Assembly: GCA_902768665.1 (NCBI GenBank)
Contig: CACXMA010000019.1
Location: 1-36,262, forward strand
Origin: an uncultured Bacteroidia bacterium
Lineage (GTDB): Bacteria; Bacteroidota; Bacteroidia; Bacteroidales; UBA932
DNA: 36,262 bases
Direction: 5' to 3'
The notes beneath the pieces were generated by a model. It was not told the origin of the DNA. It saw only the letters and a list, made by a program, of their open reading frames with translations, and ran no database searches. Numbering within the stretch: the first letter of the stretch is position 1; each line of letters opens with the position of its first letter. Positions 1 through 6,186 of the stretch are shown here, piece after piece. The position numbers and the translations under genes were made by a program.

Positions 1-636
1 TTTATGCTGATAATGCCATCCTTGGTCAGAGTGTATCATACAGCCCTCGGGGATGCTTATCTCCCGAAGAGCTTGGCTCATCATATCGGTTACCATATGT
101 AGATCTGGACGGTCCGTTATGGTGTAAGTTACTATCTCGCCATTATACATATCCAGCAAAGGAGAGAAGAACATCTTTTTGTCTTTTATCGTTATCTGGG
201 ATACGTCTGTTGTCATTTTCTGATAGGGCTTATCTGACCAGAAGTTGCGATCAACTACATTTGGGGCAACTACCCCTACTTCTCCTTTGAAGGAGCGGTA
301 ATGGACTTTTTTCTGTTTGCCCTTCAAGTGCAGTTGCCCCATCAACTTCTGGACTGTTTTGTGGTTAACCAAGATACCCTCGTTACGTAAAGCGAAGGTG
401 ATTCGTCGGTAACCATACCAACCGCGGTTATCATCATATATGCGATGTATTTCTTTCCTAAGGTCATCATAACCGTCAGAAAGTCCAATTCTTTTCAAGT
501 GATAATAGAACGTAGAGCGCGCCATCCCTTTGATTCTCAACAGTCTGTCAAGATCATGTTCTGGCCTTAGTTCTTGGATGGCTTCGACCCAGTCGCTTGT
601 TCTTGGGCCTCCCTCTTTTCGACTAAGGCTTTTACT
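1..636 (-). CDS. IS3-family transposase OrfB (DDE integrase core), partial, made by -1 frameshift
   Basis: I translated this frame by hand. It stays open from the A-run at 642-636 to the window edge and reads through SDWVEAIQELRPEHDLDRLL, then a TFYYHLKR helix, a GWYGYRRIT motif (HTH_21-like), and an RNase H-like integrase core. The first catalytic Asp is in TTDVSQIT (near 205-220) and the second in HSDQGWHY (near 10-30). The catalytic Glu would lie beyond position 1. No ATG or GTG opens this frame near its beginning, so it is most likely made only as an OrfAB fusion by -1 slippage on A_AAA_AAA. It would cut and join the element's ends. The gene looks intact as far as it can be seen. Confidence 0.85.
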
Positions 637-1088
637 TTTTTTAACAGCGCATTCTCGGCTGCTAGATCCTTAACCAGGTTCCTAAGCTCTGCTTCGGACA
701 TATTGGAAGGGTCTTTTCGTAATTTAGCCATTAGTGAATTGTTGATTAGAAAGTATCGTTTATCTTTCAAAGATTCAGCTCCTTCGCGTTTATAAGCACG
801 CATCCAACTTTTAAAGCATGCAATGCTTATGTCGTATTTCACAGCTATTTCCTCCAAAGTTAGCGATTCTTTCAAATAGTCAGTTATCGCCGCCTTCTTT
901 TCATCATAACTACACCAATGTTGCTTCCGATCTTCTAGACCCGACAAACCATCACGGCGATAACGCATGGCATAGACAATAATGTCGTGATGATCAATCC
1001 CTGTCTGTTTCTCAATAAAAGTGGATGCTTCGCCGTTTAGATATCTCTTAACGGCGGATAGTCTTTCCTCAATACTGTGTTTACTCAT
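567..1088 (-). CDS. IS3-family transposase OrfA (helix-turn-helix DNA-binding protein)
   Basis: A 173-residue protein starting MSKHSIEERLSAVKRYLNG, with two helix-turn-helix repeats (about residues 5-55 and 60-115) followed by a leucine-rich C-terminal helix (MSEAELRNLVKDLAAENALL), the usual IS3 OrfA build for end recognition and dimerisation. I chose ATG 1088 rather than the upstream TTG (1103) because a strong GGAGGT (plus strand 1096-1101) sits eight bases before it. OrfA ends at TAA 567-569 and overlaps OrfB in the -1 frame for about 70 bases. The coding-strand run of seven A at 642-636, read as TTA AAA AAA G, is the likely slip site. Confidence 0.85.
   Translation of the reverse strand: MSKHSIEERLSAVKRYLNGEASTFIEKQTGIDHHDIIVYAMRYRRDGLSGLEDRKQHWCSYDEKKAAITDYLKESLTLEEIAVKYDISIACFKSWMRAYKREGAESLKDKRYFLINNSLMAKLRKDPSNMSEAELRNLVKDLAAENALLKKVKALVEKREAQEQATGSKPSKN
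636..642 (-). other. Programmed -1 ribosomal frameshift heptamer A_AAA_AAA
   Basis: On the coding strand the OrfA frame reads TTA AAA AAA GTA. Slipping back one base at the run of seven A continues as AAA AAA AGT AAA AGC in the OrfB frame, which is open to the window edge. The position, just before the OrfA stop and in the overlap, is typical of IS3-family elements. Confidence 0.75.
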
Positions 1089-1224
1089 AATAATGACCTC
1101 CAAAAGTCTTTGTCTAACTTTTGGGGGTCATGTCAGTGTCCGGGGGTGGACACGCCTCTCAATGGCAACGGCCGACCTTCGCTTCGTGGTGCATTGTCTT
1201 TGGATGTTTCATAAAGAATAAACG

Positions 1225-1260
1225 AACTCTCCGAAGAGATGTTCGTCTCTTCGGAGAGTT
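1225..1260 (-). terminator. Intrinsic terminator, 15-bp perfect stem
   Basis: AACTCTCCGAAGAGA (1225-1239) pairs perfectly with TCTCTTCGGAGAGTT (1246-1260) around a six-base loop. On the minus strand it lies 35 bases after the ATPase stop codon and is followed by a T-rich stretch (CGTTTATTCTTT), so it most likely ends that transcript. It may also insulate against the insertion sequence. Confidence 0.7.
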
Positions 1261-1294
1261 ATTTCAAGGATATCAGTAACTTATGCGTCATCTT

Positions 1295-2500
1295 CTAATA
1301 GAGGAATCCGAAGAGCCAGAGCGGAATTCGGCTGCCGGAGCCGACCTCGGTATCGTCGACTGCTAGATAACTGTCCGGGACATCGGCAATCTGTTCGAAA
1401 CTCTTACCCTTACCGCCGACTTCGAAAAGATGCTTGCCGTCGATAAAGAAATCTCCCTGCTTGGGATATTGGACGTCGTGGAGGACGCGCAGCTGGCTGA
1501 TGAAGAATGTCTCCCGCTCGTTCCCCTTGTCCACCTTCGGACATAGCACATGCATCAGGCTGGGGTTGCCGAGAAATATCTTGTCCGGCTTGGTGAGGGA
1601 CTTGTAATTCCTGGTCTTGGCTGTGAGCAGGGCGAGGACCTGGGCCTTGTCGAGGGAGTAGAGCATCTTGAGCCCGGATTCGTTGTCCGTGGAGAGCTGT
1701 CGCCAGAGTTCCGACATATTAGGCTCGAAGGGAACATGTTCGCTGATGATCATCAGGAGTCTCTTCACCTTCTGCAGTGTCTCGTAGGTTACATTTTCGA
1801 CGGCAGGAAGGTCGGAATCAATGACCACGGTGACGGTTTCACGCAATCTGGACGGGAAATCCTCCAGGGATTCACGGTAGAAGGGGTAGTAGCCGTGGGA
1901 AAGGTATGCTTCGAAAAGAGGAGCTACTTTTATGCTTCCGACGATGTCCATCGCTTTCTTTACGTGGTGCGCCAGGACTTCGTCCAGCGGGATTTCATCG
2001 GTCTTGAAGATCCCTTCCAGCTCAAGGTATTCGCGGAAGGAAAGACCGTACAGGGTGTATGGGGTCTGACGGCGGGACATATCCACGGTTGCATTGTCAA
2101 GGACCAGCAGAGAACTGCTGGTGTAGACGATGCTCATATCGGGATAGTCGTCGTAGATGTTTTTCAGTGCCTGGGACCACCCTTCGTAACGATGAACTTC
2201 GTCCAGATAGAGCCGGGTAATACCATGCCGATCTGCCCAGTCGACGAGATCCATAAGGCTGTGTGTGGCAAACCACAGATTGTCCAGCGAGGCATAGAGC
2301 GTCTGGTCAATGTCTTCATAGTTCTCCAGGATATGCTGGAGGAGCATGGTGGTCTTTCCGACACCTCTGGCTCCCTTGATGCTGATGATACGCGCTTTCC
2401 AGTTGATCTGGCCGTAGAGATAACGCTTGAAGCGCAGGTCAATCTTCGCGATTATGCGGTGATAGCTGTCGTATAGCGGCTGAAGTTCTGCTTGTTCCAT
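1295..2500 (-). CDS. AAA_14/DUF4143-type P-loop ATPase
   Basis: A 401-residue protein with Walker A GARGVGKT (residues 43-50), Walker B LYLDEVH (97-103) and a SFREYLEL segment, the order of the AAA_14 plus DUF4143 family common and multi-copy in Bacteroidetes. The C-terminus (YPKQGDFFIDGKHLFEVGGKGKS region) has the acidic/lysine spacing of the nuclease-like DUF4143 tail. The cellular role of these proteins is not established. I chose ATG 2500 because the promoter -7 box (2526-2533) lies inside any longer reading frame. The gene stands alone between the insertion sequence and the Nudix regulator and has its own promoter and terminator. Confidence 0.8.
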   Translation of the reverse strand: MEQAELQPLYDSYHRIIAKIDLRFKRYLYGQINWKARIISIKGARGVGKTTMLLQHILENYEDIDQTLYASLDNLWFATHSLMDLVDWADRHGITRLYLDEVHRYEGWSQALKNIYDDYPDMSIVYTSSSLLVLDNATVDMSRRQTPYTLYGLSFREYLELEGIFKTDEIPLDEVLAHHVKKAMDIVGSIKVAPLFEAYLSHGYYPFYRESLEDFPSRLRETVTVVIDSDLPAVENVTYETLQKVKRLLMIISEHVPFEPNMSELWRQLSTDNESGLKMLYSLDKAQVLALLTAKTRNYKSLTKPDKIFLGNPSLMHVLCPKVDKGNERETFFISQLRVLHDVQYPKQGDFFIDGKHLFEVGGKGKSFEQIADVPDSYLAVDDTEVGSGSRIPLWLFGFLY

Positions 2501-2525
2501 GACAATAACCGTTTTATTTACTGAG

Positions 2526-2558
2526 CAAAGATAGCGATTTTGTGTTTCAAACCACAAA
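2526..2558 (-). promoter_or_regulatory. Bacteroidetes-type promoter for the ATPase gene
   Basis: On the minus strand TTTG (2558-2555) is followed after 21 bases by TATCTTTG (2533-2526), matching TTTG/TAnnTTTG. The ATG follows about 25 bases downstream. Confidence 0.6.
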
Positions 2559-2607
2559 AATTATAAAATTTTTATGGTCATAACCGAAAAACAATCCCTA
2601 CCTTGTT

Positions 2608-3333
2608 TTAGAATTCAAGTTGGAATCCATTCCTTTTCAGCCGGTCATAGTTATCCTTGTCAAAGCGATACTTGACCGGTGTTCTTGTGCCGTGCCGGGG
2701 AGTGTCGTCCTCTACCTCCGACAGGATGGCATAGTGCTTCATCTTGTTGGCGAAGTTTCTGCGGTCGAACTTGACTTCCAGAATGGATTCGTATAGGTTC
2801 TGAAGTTGAGGCAAGGTGAAGGTCTCCGGCAGGAGATCGAATCCCACGGGCTCAAAATGGATATCCTGCTTGAGCCTGGAGAAGGCGACTCTTAGGATCT
2901 TGTCATGGTCGAAGGCGAGGTGGGGGATATCATTCCAGCTGAACCATTCGGCTTTTTCGGCATCGGTGCTGGCCTCGACGTTAGCCAACTTGACGAGCGC
3001 ATAGTGCGCCACCGTTATTACGCGCTCGCGCGGGTCGCGATTGATATCGCTGAAGGTGCCGACTTCTTTGAAATCCTTGATGGAAAGCTTCAGGCCGGTT
3101 TCCTCTTTGAGTTCCCGGGCTGCCGTATGGGCGATGGTCTTATCCCTGTCGACTTCCAGGAAGCCGCCGGGCAGGGCCCACTGGCCGACGTAGGCGGTCG
3201 TGTCCGCTTCTTTCTCTTTCCCTCGCTTGATCAGGAGGACTTTGATCTCTTTCCCGTCATATCCGAAGACCACGCAGTCGGCCGTGACGGCCGGGTGTGG
3301 GTAGGCGTATGTGTATTGTCCTTTTGTCGCCAT
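2608..3333 (-). CDS. Nudix-domain/winged-helix transcriptional regulator, NrtR-like
   Basis: A 241-residue protein with an N-terminal Nudix fold (about residues 10-150; WALPGGFLEVD then RELKEETG) and a C-terminal winged helix (about 165-241; LPETFTLPQLQNLYESIL, then RRNFANKMKHYAIL), the two-part build of NrtR-type regulators. Compared with the Nudix signature Gx5Ex7REUxEExGU, the spacing before REL is two residues longer and the first Glu position is Lys, while RE and EE remain. The domain may therefore bind a nucleotide such as ADP-ribose rather than hydrolyse it. Characterised NrtR proteins respond to ADP-ribose. Here the gene is divergent from an ADP-ribosylglycohydrolase, with paired palindromes between them, which supports a local regulator. 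A sugar-responsive Nudix regulator is the main alternative. Confidence 0.8.
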   Translation of the reverse strand: MATKGQYTYAYPHPAVTADCVVFGYDGKEIKVLLIKRGKEKEADTTAYVGQWALPGGFLEVDRDKTIAHTAARELKEETGLKLSIKDFKEVGTFSDINRDPRERVITVAHYALVKLANVEASTDAEKAEWFSWNDIPHLAFDHDKILRVAFSRLKQDIHFEPVGFDLLPETFTLPQLQNLYESILEVKFDRRNFANKMKHYAILSEVEDDTPRHGTRTPVKYRFDKDNYDRLKRNGFQLEF

Positions 3334-3353
3334 GGTACTACAAATATCTGCCG

Positions 3354-3384
3354 CAAATGTAAGGACATTTTTTGTGCTTTCAAA
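3354..3384 (-). promoter_or_regulatory. Bacteroidetes-type promoter for the Nudix regulator
   Basis: On the minus strand TTTG (3384-3381), then 19 bases, then TACATTTG (3361-3354), a full match to TTTG/TAnnTTTG. The start codon is 20 bases further. Palindrome O1 (3391-3407) lies just upstream of the -33 box. Confidence 0.65.
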
Positions 3385-3390
3385 AAATTA

Positions 3391-3407
3391 TGCGTAAAAA
3401 ATACGCA
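3391..3407. promoter_or_regulatory. Palindromic operator O1 (perfect 6-5-6 inverted repeat)
   Basis: TGCGTA–AAAAA–TACGCA, a perfect inverted repeat between the divergent Nudix regulator and the ADP-ribosylglycohydrolase. It borders the regulator's -33 box and lies upstream of the hydrolase promoter. It is a candidate binding site for the Nudix/winged-helix protein. Confidence 0.6.
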
Positions 3408-3412
3408 AAATA

Positions 3413-3443
3413 TTTGTTGGTTCGAAAATAAGCTGTATATTTG
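3413..3443 (+). promoter_or_regulatory. Bacteroidetes-type promoter for the ADP-ribosylglycohydrolase
   Basis: TTTG (3413-3416), 19 bases, TATATTTG (3436-3443). The last bases of the -7 box overlap operator O2, so a bound repressor would block the polymerase. Confidence 0.65.
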
Positions 3444-3458
3444 CGTAAAATTCACACA
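3442..3458. promoter_or_regulatory. Palindromic operator O2 (imperfect copy of O1)
   Basis: TGCGTA–AAATT–CACACA keeps the same 6-5-6 geometry as O1 with two changes in the right half-site. Its centre is 51 bases from that of O1, close to five helical turns, which would put both sites on one face of the DNA. Confidence 0.5.
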
Positions 3459-3485
3459 AAACAAGATAAAACAGGAGGATTATTT

Positions 3486-4358
3486 ATGTTAGGCGCAATA
3501 ATAGGGGACACAGTAGGCTCCGTCTACGAGTTCCACAATACGAAGGATTACGATTTCCGGCTTTTCTGGCAAAACAGCAACTATACGGACGACAGCTTGA
3601 TGACAATGGCCGTTGCCAGCTGGCTTCTTTCGGACCCGAGCCACAGCTTCGAGGCTCTGGAGGATGCGATGGTAAAGGTCGCGAACGATTATCCCTGTCC
3701 TATGGGCGGTTATGGAGGCGGTTTCCTGCGGTGGCTGTTCACTCCTGAATCCTTAAATGCTTATAATAAGAATGGTGGCGTCCCTCCTTATCATTCCGCT
3801 AAGGGCCGTCATCCTTATGACTCCTGGGGGAATGGTTCCGCCATGCGTATATCCGCTGTCGGCTGGTTCTTCGAAACGCTCGAGGAGACCGAACGGGTGG
3901 CGGAGATTTCCGCTGCAATTACTCATGACCATCCGGAAGGAATCAAGGGCGCCCAGGCTACTGCGGCCGCTATCTGGATGGCCAGAAGCGGCAAGACCAA
4001 GGAAGAAATCCGGGATTACATTGTGCGCCGGTATGGCTACGACCTTCACCAGACATGGGCTTATTGGTATCCGATTTATCAATGGGAATCCAGCTGCCAG
4101 GGGACGGTGCCGCAGGCCATCATCGCCTTCCTGGACTCTACCGACTTCGAGGACTCCATTCGCAAAGCGGTCTCCCTGGGCGGCGATTCCGACACCCTCG
4201 CCTGCATCACCGGCGGCATTGCCGAGGCCTATTACAAAGAGATTCCGCGCTTCATGGCCGAGGAAGTCATGAATCGATTGCCCGACGATTTAAAGTCAGT
4301 TCTGGAGGCTGTTCGGGCCAAAACGGTGTATGGGAGGACTTGCCGGATAGTGGATTAA
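3486..4358 (+). CDS. ADP-ribosylglycohydrolase family protein (DraG/ARH type)
   Basis: A 290-residue protein with the family's metal-binding signatures: GD near the N-terminus (residues 7-8), TDDS (34-37), HDHPEG (147-152) and GGDSDT (232-237). DraG/ARH enzymes use two divalent cations to remove ADP-ribose from proteins, or to hydrolyse related ADP-ribose conjugates, in the cytoplasm. The substrate here is unknown. ATG 3486 is preceded by AGGAGG (3473-3478) and by a promoter overlapping operator O2. Its divergent neighbour is a Nudix/winged-helix regulator that may sense ADP-ribose, so product-responsive control is plausible. A hairpin terminator follows at once, making this a single-gene transcript. 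Confidence 0.85.
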   Translation: MLGAIIGDTVGSVYEFHNTKDYDFRLFWQNSNYTDDSLMTMAVASWLLSDPSHSFEALEDAMVKVANDYPCPMGGYGGGFLRWLFTPESLNAYNKNGGVPPYHSAKGRHPYDSWGNGSAMRISAVGWFFETLEETERVAEISAAITHDHPEGIKGAQATAAAIWMARSGKTKEEIRDYIVRRYGYDLHQTWAYWYPIYQWESSCQGTVPQAIIAFLDSTDFEDSIRKAVSLGGDSDTLACITGGIAEAYYKEIPRFMAEEVMNRLPDDLKSVLEAVRAKTVYGRTCRIVD

Positions 4359-4366
4359 GAAGTGTT

Positions 4367-4395
4367 GGGGCGACCGAAAGGCCGCCCCTTTATTT
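4367..4395 (+). terminator. Intrinsic terminator after the ADP-ribosylglycohydrolase gene
   Basis: GGGGCG-a-CC, loop GAAA, GG-c-CGCCCC, followed by TTTTATTT-like sequence (4389 on). It starts nine bases past the stop codon. Confidence 0.75.
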
Positions 4396-4410
4396 CTTTA
4401 CTATTCGAAT

Positions 4411-4650
4411 CTAATCCTTGTAACACAGTTTGCAAGGCCTTCTATTCATTCTAAGCGCCTCAGACAGCGTTACTTCTTTTACCGTATGTGTGGCCTTTTT
4501 TACAGCACTGCAGCTTTTCGTACGGTGATAAGCATACGAGCTGCTAGACATGACCACATATACTGTCTCTTCGGCTGATCGTGAACTCTCACCAAACGTG
4601 ATGGTCGTTGCAAGGAGAAGCATTATTAGGATAAGAATATACTTCTTCAT
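4411..4650 (-). CDS. Small secreted Cys/His protein, putative metal-binding fold
   Basis: A 79-residue protein. Residues 1-20 (MKKYILILIMLLLATTITFG) form a signal peptide. The mature part has YHRTKSC…(about 24 residues)…RRPCKLCY, which follows the pattern YHxxxxC…xPCxxC seen in small extracytoplasmic domains that resemble the Ada zinc-binding module and often end ComEC-like or nuclease proteins. A stand-alone secreted form suggests metal binding or a structural disulphide, but no function can be assigned. It has its own promoter and reads towards the hydrolase terminator. Confidence 0.7.
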   Translation of the reverse strand: MKKYILILIMLLLATTITFGESSRSAEETVYVVMSSSSYAYHRTKSCSAVKKATHTVKEVTLSEALRMNRRPCKLCYKD

Positions 4651-4675
4651 AGTTTTGGTTTATTGGGTTTGAAAA

Positions 4676-4707
4676 CAAAGGTAAGCAATCTGGATGTTTA
4701 AAACAAA
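4676..4707 (-). promoter_or_regulatory. Bacteroidetes-type promoter for the 79-residue secreted protein
   Basis: On the minus strand TTTG (4707-4704), 20 bases, TACCTTTG (4683-4676). The start codon is 25 bases downstream. Confidence 0.6.
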
Positions 4708-4762
4708 AATGTGCAAGGCTTGCATAGTTTTCATAAAGATATCTTTAATAAAGGATTATTAT

Positions 4763-4770
4763 TATATTTG
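4763..4770 (+). promoter_or_regulatory. -7 promoter box for the 4800 lipoprotein
   Basis: TATATTTG matches TAnnTTTG and is 29 bases before the ATG. I see no clean -33 TTTG at the expected distance. Confidence 0.45.
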
Positions 4771-4799
4771 CAAAAGACTATGCTGAAAAGTTTTTTGTA

Positions 4800-5432
4800 A
4801 TGAAAAGATTCTTCTTTCTTTCCCTCTGTGTTTTTGCCGTTGCATGTTCTTCGAAAACCAAGGAGCCTACTTTGGAAGAAAAGGCCAATGATCTTATGAA
4901 ACAAGCTGTTCAGAAGACGCTTCTTTTCCCGGATAGTTATTCGTTGGCAGATACTCAAATAGATAGTGCTTTCACTCCTTTTCATGATCCTGCCTTTGTG
5001 GAAACTGTTTTTAAGCTATATGGTATGGCCAATGAGATGGAAGATCTGGACCGGAAAATGAAGAATGCGAAATCTGATATGTCTTTTTATTCCAGCTATT
5101 CTTCATCCTTTTACCGTGAGCAATATAAAGAAGCAAAGGAAAAGTATGAAAAGGCTCAGGCTGGAATTGATTCTATCAATAAGAAGTTAAAATCGATGGG
5201 GGAGGGCTTTAGGAAACAACTTTATGGTCCTAAAGTTTTTATTGGTTATCGGGCTCACCATTCATTTAGAGCGCAGAATAATGCAGGTCAGACCATAATG
5301 TCGGGGGCGTACTTCCTGTTTGATAAAGATGTCACCAAGATTGTAGCACAGTGGAGCGAGGATGATATCAATATCTATAACGAATTTCTAAACGGACTAA
5401 TGGAGAGCGTTGATCGGCAGGAATTAAATTAG
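4800..5432 (+). CDS. Putative lipoprotein with coiled-coil segment, unknown function
   Basis: A 210-residue protein. The start MKRFFFLSLCVFAVACSSK is a lipoprotein signal peptide with Cys16 as the likely lipidation site. Residues about 80-135 are rich in Lys/Glu with heptad-like spacing (DLDRKMKNAKSD, then KEAKEKYEKAQAGIDSINKKLK), suggesting a coiled coil. The C-terminal part (VFIGYRAHHSFRAQNNAGQ, then YFLFDKDVTKIV) looks like a small β-sheet domain. I do not recognise a named family. Codon use and base composition are AT-richer than in the division cluster. The stop codon overlaps the end of the opposing small open frame by nine bases. Confidence 0.7.
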   Translation: MKRFFFLSLCVFAVACSSKTKEPTLEEKANDLMKQAVQKTLLFPDSYSLADTQIDSAFTPFHDPAFVETVFKLYGMANEMEDLDRKMKNAKSDMSFYSSYSSSFYREQYKEAKEKYEKAQAGIDSINKKLKSMGEGFRKQLYGPKVFIGYRAHHSFRAQNNAGQTIMSGAYFLFDKDVTKIVAQWSEDDINIYNEFLNGLMESVDRQELN

Positions 5433-5759
5433 AGAATAGTTTTCTTTCCACCCATTCAATAGGATTCGTCCGAAAGATATTTGGCTATAAGAGGAAGGGG
5501 ATGGAATGTAGTCCCCCTTATTAATTAGCGGTACCGTTAAGCTGAACTCACGAAAGACGAGCTGGTCAAGCGAGGCATTTGTGAGTCTCGTATATTCCTT
5601 GACACAAGGAATTTTATCTCTGGAAATTATCTCAAAACAATCCTCAATGCGATTGTCAGATCCCGTATTATCGTGGTAATCGTCACCAAAGACTGTTTCA
5701 AGAACCCACCTACGGATAGCACCTGGGTTAGGGTGATTGAATATGTTATCGAGCTCCAC
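5424..5759 (-). CDS. Doubtful 111-residue reading frame, unknown
   Basis: A minus-strand frame with GTG start, in an otherwise empty stretch of over 300 bases, with ordinary amino-acid composition and no motif I recognise (it ends ISFGRILLNGWKENYSLI). It overlaps the lipoprotein stop by nine bases and the beginning of a truncated plus-strand frame. No promoter box is visible in front of it. It may be a small real gene, the 3' end of a decayed gene, or chance. Confidence 0.3.
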   Translation of the reverse strand: MELDNIFNHPNPGAIRRWVLETVFGDDYHDNTGSDNRIEDCFEIISRDKIPCVKEYTRLTNASLDQLVFREFSLTVPLINKGDYIPSPSSYSQISFGRILLNGWKENYSLI

Positions 5760-6100
5760 AAGACATTGTCCCCATCTACTTCGATGGCATCACCGAATTG
5801 AAGGCTGACGAGATACCATCATGTATCCAGCGACTTGCATTTGAAAATGCTGTGCAGTATGTGCATCAATATGCGGATGCCAGCTTTGACCGTCTTGCGC
5901 CACGCTTATCCAAGGAGCCAATCACTCTCCTCAAGTGGAGTAAGTGTGTCCTTGGCGCTGTCGCTGTCGCTGCCGGCTGTCTGACTGTTGGCGGTTACGA
6001 AGCCGTGGATAATGTTGCTAATCTCAAGCCTGGGGAGGTGTATGTCGTGAACCCCAGCAGTAAAAGAGTTATCACAATTCCAAGTCTTGTGCGACCTTGA
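5741..6100 (+). pseudogene. Truncated remnant resembling the C-terminal part of a TIR-domain protein
   Basis: The plus-strand frame opens after TGA 5738-5740 without an ATG and reads APQDIVPIYFDGITELK, then ADEIPSCIQRLAFENAVQYV, then HQYADASFDRL, then a hydrophobic stretch (CVLGAVAVAAGCLTVGGY) and a short tail ending at TGA 6098-6100. The β-strand IVPIYFDG followed by an IQRL helix and FDRL resembles the last third of bacterial TIR domains, judged from memory only. With no start codon and no N-terminal two thirds, I treat it as a gene fragment. The only possible start is TTG 5798, giving 100 residues. Confidence 0.35.
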
Positions 6101-6186
6101 AGAATGCCAAGCATCGAATCCAATAAGATTACCGAGGGCTAGGCAGTTCAAGAAGGTAGGAGGCCGTGTAAGAGGTGCTATCAGGA

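Larger units (their letters stand above)
1..1135 (-). mobile_element. IS3-family insertion sequence, right part (left part beyond window)
   Basis: Two overlapping minus-strand reading frames (helix-turn-helix OrfA and DDE integrase OrfB) are joined by a run of seven A on the coding strand at 642-636, the layout of IS3-family elements. The outer end upstream of OrfA reads, on the coding strand, TGACCCCCAAAAGTTAGACA (1130-1111), which resembles IS3/IS150-group termini. It is echoed inverted by a TGACCTCCAAAAG copy (plus strand 1094-1106) just inside, giving a small terminal hairpin. The exact tip is uncertain by a few bases (about 1130-1138), and no target duplication can be tested because the other end is outside the window. 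A separate hairpin, GTGTCC/GGACAC (1136-1153), sits immediately outside. Confidence 0.85.

Noticed and set aside
6101-6186. Possible short continuation of the TIR-like fragment in another frame (PRARQFKKVGGRVRGAIRTN)
   Set aside because: It is open but has no start and no family resemblance I can support, and it runs into the helicase gene on the other strand.
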